Source: Paralichthys olivaceus (Eukaryota; Chordata; Actinopteri; Pleuronectiformes; Paralichthyidae). From it: a stretch of 64,000 nucleotides of DNA. This document shows positions 61,086 through 64,000 of this stretch, piece by piece. Position 1 is the first letter of the stretch. Each line of letters starts with the position of its first letter. The notes under the pieces were generated by a model. The model did not search any database and was not told the origin of the DNA. It was given only the letters and a program-made list of their open reading frames with translations. The stretch spans positions 11,996,001-12,060,000 of the forward strand of contig NC_091100.1 in NCBI RefSeq assembly GCF_024713975.1, written 5' to 3'. The position numbers and the translations under genes are program-made.

Positions 61086-62839
61086 AGAAATACATTAATA
61101 AACATTTAAAAACAACCATAACTGAAACTTAAATCCTCTTCATTAAACCAGATTCTTTTAACAAATTCTTCAGGTTTCATTTTTCCACCCCACATTTCCT
61201 CAGCTCCCTCTTTAGTTTTCCTCTCTGTGTTATATATCTGGCAGTGACATGGTCCACAAGATTTAGAAATAATGATGCTGATACATTAGGAAATAAGGCT
61301 ACACTCACCAAATACCTTTACTTCTTTTAGTAAGCAAGCACTTACTCACTTTTGCTCAAGTAGAAAAGTTAATTTGGTTCTTTTACTTTAATAAAATGCT
61401 TGAGTACTTCCTCCACCAGTGATAATTACTGAGGTTAAAGACAGAAAACCGGCTCATGTTGTGATGGCCTTTCCAAAATTTAAATTTGAACTTATTACTT
61501 TGATGCGCCACCATCTGTCTGTTTAGTCCAACAAGTTTTTTGAGGGAACTTATTGAACATAATGTCCAGGGTCATGTTTGTAGCTCAGTTCAGCTCACAT
61601 TTTCCATCGTATATGTCCTGTCATCGTATCTCACATGTATTAGTGTTAGAATAAAACTTAGATCCAATGCTGTGACCTTGACCTTTAAAGAATTTGAAAG
61701 AAAATCAACAGCTCAGGTCTTGATCCTGCCCTCAACCAATTGAACAGGTTCCCTACTTGTTGGATTAAAATTCTGTCATCCATATTGTTGCGCTTCCACC
61801 TCAGATCCAGTAGGAGGAAGCCTTGTACAGTTTTTATGACTCAGGTCACAGTTTTTAAATACAGACAACCAGAAATGCTTTTCTAAAAAATACAAACATT
61901 TTGCGAGTTAATAGCGAACATGATGTTCTTCTGCAGTAAATCTAGCTCAGCTGATTCCTTCTCTTGAATTTTCATTATTGACAAAAGGTGGCACAACACC
62001 TTCTGTCCTTTTTTCACACATTGATGAAATGACGGCAACTTATTTTTCCTGGTAGCTGGGATGAAATAGTAGCTGCATGACACCAATATTCCTCTGTGTG
62101 CTCTGGCATGCTGAAGCAGAATACACCCTGCTGACTCAGTCCTCATTAAGATGCACTGAAGGGAGCAGCTGTTGGATTTCCGAGCAAAATAGTAAAATTA
62201 GAGCAGAGAGATGAAAAAAGAAAGGATGAAAAATGAATCTTGTGAAATGTTTCTGCCAGCGTGACAATAAACCCCAAGTGAGTAAAGCGGCAGAATATAT
62301 ATGCAATCCAAGGAACATTTTTAAATGAAGTACCACACCAGAGATGAAATACAATTATCTTGTTATCCTGCAATAAATCATTTATGATTTACTGTAAATA
62401 CACACATTTCCCTGTGCCCATCAAACTGTGCTGACGTTAAACTTTGTGTGCCAGAAGAAATTTTCTCCTAAAAGGATTTTAGTTCATTTGTCTGCTTCAT
62501 GAATTATATAGCCTTACAGAAAAAGTCCAATAAGAATTTAATTCTGTCCTGTAGGGATTATGATGGGACAGTGCTCATGGACATTTAGAACAGTCCATCA
62601 CATTCGCAGGAAATCTTTATATTGTGCAGGATCTGATTCTGTTTGGTCAGTCCCAAATCTTCTACTACTTACAGCGTGCCCTCCTTAGATTGTCATTTGG
62701 GTTGGTTTATTCCTGTTCGACTGTTGTCTCTGCAGGACAGTCAAATTGTTTGATGAATCAGATCTTTTATGAAGCCATGTGTGCGTCATCCTCTGAAGAA
62801 CTTTGGTGCACCTACTATTAATCCCTATATTGCTTGTAA

Positions 62840-63095
62840 TTACTAGAAGACTTCTCTGAGAGCGCATAACACCACCAAGGCTAACACCCTGTCTCACCAT
62901 GTTAAAGAAAATGTAATAAACTCTTGATTCTGCCTGCTAATCCAGATCCTAAAAAAACCCTGCATCTACCTTCCTCATATATATACCCATAACATATCCT
63001 TCCACCAAGTTCCCTGGTAACTCATCCAGTAGTTTTTGTGTAACCCTGCTTAAAGACAAGAGACAGACCACCTCCTTGGCGATAACAATGTTAAA
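62840..63095 (-). repeat. Dispersed teleost repeat, family D
   Basis: From GAGAGCGCATAACACCACCA through CAAGTTCCCTGGTAACTCAT and CAGTAGTTTTTGTGTAACCC to ACCACCTCCTTGGCGATAAC. Shares block order with 9905-10190. Probably a LINE or SINE tail, old and diverged. Confidence 0.5.
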
Positions 63096-64000
63096 ACAGT
63101 CCAACCTTTGCACTAAATCACTCCCAGCTGATGTATCGTAGATTGTAAAATTTCGACACCCTCTGCTCAGGAAGATCCTGGGATGTGATTGAAAGCTCCA
63201 TAACAGCAACTAAATGGAAAATTATTCAGTAACTATTAGCCTACAGTATTTTACATCAATTAATTGATATTCTGAGCCAATTGTATTTATAGAACAAAAT
63301 GTAAACTTATATTTTCTTTCTCAAACATGATTTCATTGACCGTTTATAAGAAGAGTACAATAAAGATGTCTGAATGCACAAAACACAACTCTATCCTTGT
63401 TTATTTCCCCTGAAGCTTTAAGCACTGTTATTGAAGCTATATGATGTTTATCCTCTGGGACATATTGAAACCTCAGACTTTAATGTAGCACTCACTCAAA
63501 TGGAAATATTCTGGAAGTTTTGTTTTGTGCATAACTTACACAGCTCCAAGTATTCAGACAGTTTTCTTTGGAAACTCTGAATCTTCTTTTGACTACTAAG
63601 TTTAGTGTGCTTGGCTGCCCAGCATGTTTGGATGACTCCACTGGGCTAATTAACCTACATGGAAAATGTAAATGTGTACACCTGGGTGTAGCACTGACAG
63701 ACACTGTGGGGACATGTCCAGCTGTTTTCAGGTCACCTCTAGTTAGTTTTTGAACATGTGGACAGTCCATCATTCTCCAGTCCATCGTTCTTCTTGTTCC
63801 TGTCAGACATTATGGACTCAAGACAAGGTCACTGGCGTCATCTCTCATCGCGAACAGGAGCCGTTCTGTTAGAGCTGGTTATGATCTAAAGCTTCTATAC
63901 AATAAATACCAGAGTGAATCAGCTGGCAGTTGGCCGCTGTCTAGAGGTTAAAATATGTGTAAATTGTGAGCATCCCTCTTTCTCACACTCATTTCAGTTG

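Larger units (their letters stand above)
60889..64000. other. wdr19 upstream flank, no gene recognised
   Basis: The first 150 bases should hold the wdr19 5' UTR and promoter, including a half X-box (GGCAAC near 60990). A repeat with TTACCGCCACCTATATGCTGGA is at 61020-61085. Decayed repeat-like sequence follows at 61460-61830 (GTGACCTTGACCTTTAAAG) and 62840-63095. I found no exon with splice sites and conserved protein. Confidence 0.5.

Noticed and set aside
62146-62373. Minus-strand ORFs of 72-75 codons with hydrophobic stretches
   Set aside because: Two overlapping frames in AT-rich sequence, no homology and no splice context.

Overview
This window is a piece of a vertebrate nuclear genome, almost certainly a teleost fish. 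Genes are split by short GT-AG introns. The encoded proteins align closely to human proteins recalled from memory, and the dispersed repeats are types I know from percomorph fish. No bacterial, organellar or CRISPR feature was seen, and no viral or LTR element was recognised. I cannot name the species.

Layout from left to right: the last two coding exons of a + strand gene, probably pds5a by position (1-762, 3' UTR to about 1.88 kb); ube2k (-, 7285 down to 3929); smim14 (+, 11049-12690); map9 (+, 16784-21466); ugdh (+, 23561-27641); lias (-, 34260 down to 29454); rpl9 (+, 35561-39586); rfc1 (+, 41123-48603); wdr19/ift144 (-, 60888 down to 50391). The last 3 kb is WDR19 upstream flank with repeats and no gene I can see. 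The exon models were built by hand from splice sites, and in every fully covered gene the reading frame closes across all exons.

The order and orientations match, mirrored, the human 4p14 block WDR19-RFC1-KLB-RPL9-LIAS-UGDH-SMIM14-UBE2K-PDS5A. There are two differences: map9 sits between smim14 and ugdh, and klb is absent between rpl9 and rfc1. The genes are housekeeping neighbours, not an operon: ubiquitin conjugation, an ER membrane protein, a spindle microtubule protein, UDP-glucuronate synthesis, mitochondrial lipoate synthesis, a ribosomal protein, the DNA clamp loader and intraflagellar transport. lias and rpl9 are head to head and probably share a promoter. pds5a/ube2k and rfc1/wdr19 converge.

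The most unusual feature is in rpl9, which has two intact, diverged copies of its last coding exon (38566-38672 and 39477-39586). Each is in frame with the upstream exons, giving two predicted C-termini. Other points are long TG or CT microsatellites that form the pyrimidine tracts of splice acceptors in lias, wdr19 and ube2k, an Asp-to-Cys change in the RFC1 motif after Walker A, an ATG-only first coding exon plus a GC-AG intron in rfc1, and an RFX X-box-like palindrome in wdr19 intron 1.
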